A stretch of 64,000 nt of DNA. Origin: an uncultured Bacillota bacterium. GTDB taxonomy: Bacteria > Bacillota_I > Bacilli_A > RFN20 > CAG-826. A program made the translations under genes and the position numbers. The notes under the pieces were generated by a model that saw only the letters and a list, made by a program, of their open reading frames with translations, searched no databases and was not told the origin of the DNA. This document shows, piece after piece, positions 63,413 to 64,000 of this stretch; position 1 is the first letter of the stretch, and each line of letters begins with the position of its first letter. The stretch spans positions 1-64,000 of the forward strand of contig CASFVT010000004.1 of assembly GCA_949298195.1 (NCBI GenBank), read 5' to 3'.

Positions 63413-64000
63413 TTACCCCTTGACCGCCCCGGCGGAGATGCCAGCCACGAAGAAGCGCTGGAGGCCGATGTAGAGAGCGACGATCGGGAGGGCCACGACG
63501 ACGCTGGCCGCGCAGAAGCGGGTGAAATAGGTGTTGATGTTCGTATCGGTCATCAAGGTGTAGAGGCCGTAGCCGATTGTCCGGTTGGCTCCGCTGGTGA
63601 TGACGATTGAGGAGAGGATGTAGTCGGCCCACGGGCTCATGAAGGCCGTGAGGGCCGTGTAGATGATGACCGGCTTGGCGAGGGGGATGTAGATCTGGAA
63701 GAAGAGGCGGGCTTGGCTGGCCCCGTCGAGTTTGGCTGCCTCGTCGATGTCGTTGGAGATGGTATCGAAGTAGCCCTTGGTGACGAAGTAGCCGAGGCCC
63801 GCGCCGGCCACCCAGTAAATGAGCATCGCCCAATAGGTGTCGACGAGGCCGATGAGGTTGAGGATGAGGTAGACGGCGACCATCGACATGAAGCCCGGGA
63901 ACATCCCGAGGATCATCGTGATGTTCATGAGGGCCTTCCTCCCTTTGAAACGGAAACGGGAGAGGACGAATGCCGTGATGACCGTGAAGAAAGTGACGAG
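63413..64000 (-). CDS. Sugar ABC permease, MalG type (third set, 5' end cut by window edge)
   Basis: Open to the window edge; 195 codons visible. EAA loop DEAAKLDGASQARLFFQIYIPLAKP and C-terminal AGISAGAVKG are intact. The only uptake gene of this set in the window; its MalF and binding protein should lie beyond 64000. Sits directly upstream of the galactanase, so it probably imports galacto-oligosaccharides. Confidence 0.9.
   Translation of the reverse strand, partial: LVTFFTVITAFVLSRFRFKGRKALMNITMILGMFPGFMSMVAVYLILNLIGLVDTYWAMLIYWVAGAGLGYFVTKGYFDTISNDIDEAAKLDGASQARLFFQIYIPLAKPVIIYTALTAFMSPWADYILSSIVITSGANRTIGYGLYTLMTDTNINTYFTRFCAASVVVALPIVALYIGLQRFFVAGISAGAVKG

Overview
The window is a GC-rich bacterial chromosome segment carrying about 54 protein-coding genes, one tmRNA gene and one broken gene. 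The gene families point to a Gram-positive-type (Bacilli/Firmicutes-like) organism: gdpP-rplI-dnaB-walJ-rlmH in one operon, PcrA, NtdP, a YumC-type ferredoxin reductase, FakA/FakB fatty-acid kinase, a UgtP/MGD-type glycolipid glycosyltransferase, MdxF-like maltodextrin permeases, lipobox lipoproteins and LacI-type control. TGA is used as a stop, so this is not the Mycoplasma code. High GC with these families suggests an uncultured gut- or rumen-type Bacilli lineage; that placement is inference.

Layout. 1-12.3 kb is housekeeping: pcrA (cut by the left edge), three overlapping membrane-protein genes, asnS, the t6A operon tsaE-tsaB-rimI-tsaD, a ferredoxin reductase, ntdP and ung. 12.3-19.1 kb is a surface-polysaccharide cluster: glycosyltransferases, a TupA-like ATP-grasp protein, a polymerase-like membrane protein and a lipoprotein. 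19.3-24.2 kb holds eno, a CPA2 antiporter gene broken by three frameshifts, an AAA ATPase gene bracketed by two copies of a helically phased repeat, and ssrA (tmRNA). 24.4-32 kb is housekeeping again, ending with the gdpP operon.

32.4-42.3 kb is one long operon that appears to turn exogenous fatty acids into membrane glycolipids: GT32 glycosyltransferase, FakA, an acyl-adenylating enzyme fused to a carrier domain, a PlsC acyltransferase fused to an LRAT-like domain, FakB, an alpha/beta hydrolase with a cysteine nucleophile, a small membrane protein, a diacylglycerol glycosyltransferase and a GT2 glycosyltransferase. 43-64 kb is glycan uptake: two complete binding-protein/permease sets and part of a third, one MalK ATPase that probably serves all of them, two GH13 enzymes, a GH53 galactanase, three serine/threonine-rich surface lipoproteins and a LacI regulator. 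CG-centred palindromes upstream of these lipoprotein genes look like its operators.

Two points cut across the window. Many housekeeping transcription units appear leaderless, with a TATAAT-like box 6-11 nt before the start codon, while the sugar genes have strong Shine-Dalgarno sites. The least explained object is the ATPase gene with its paired phased repeats beside ssrA.
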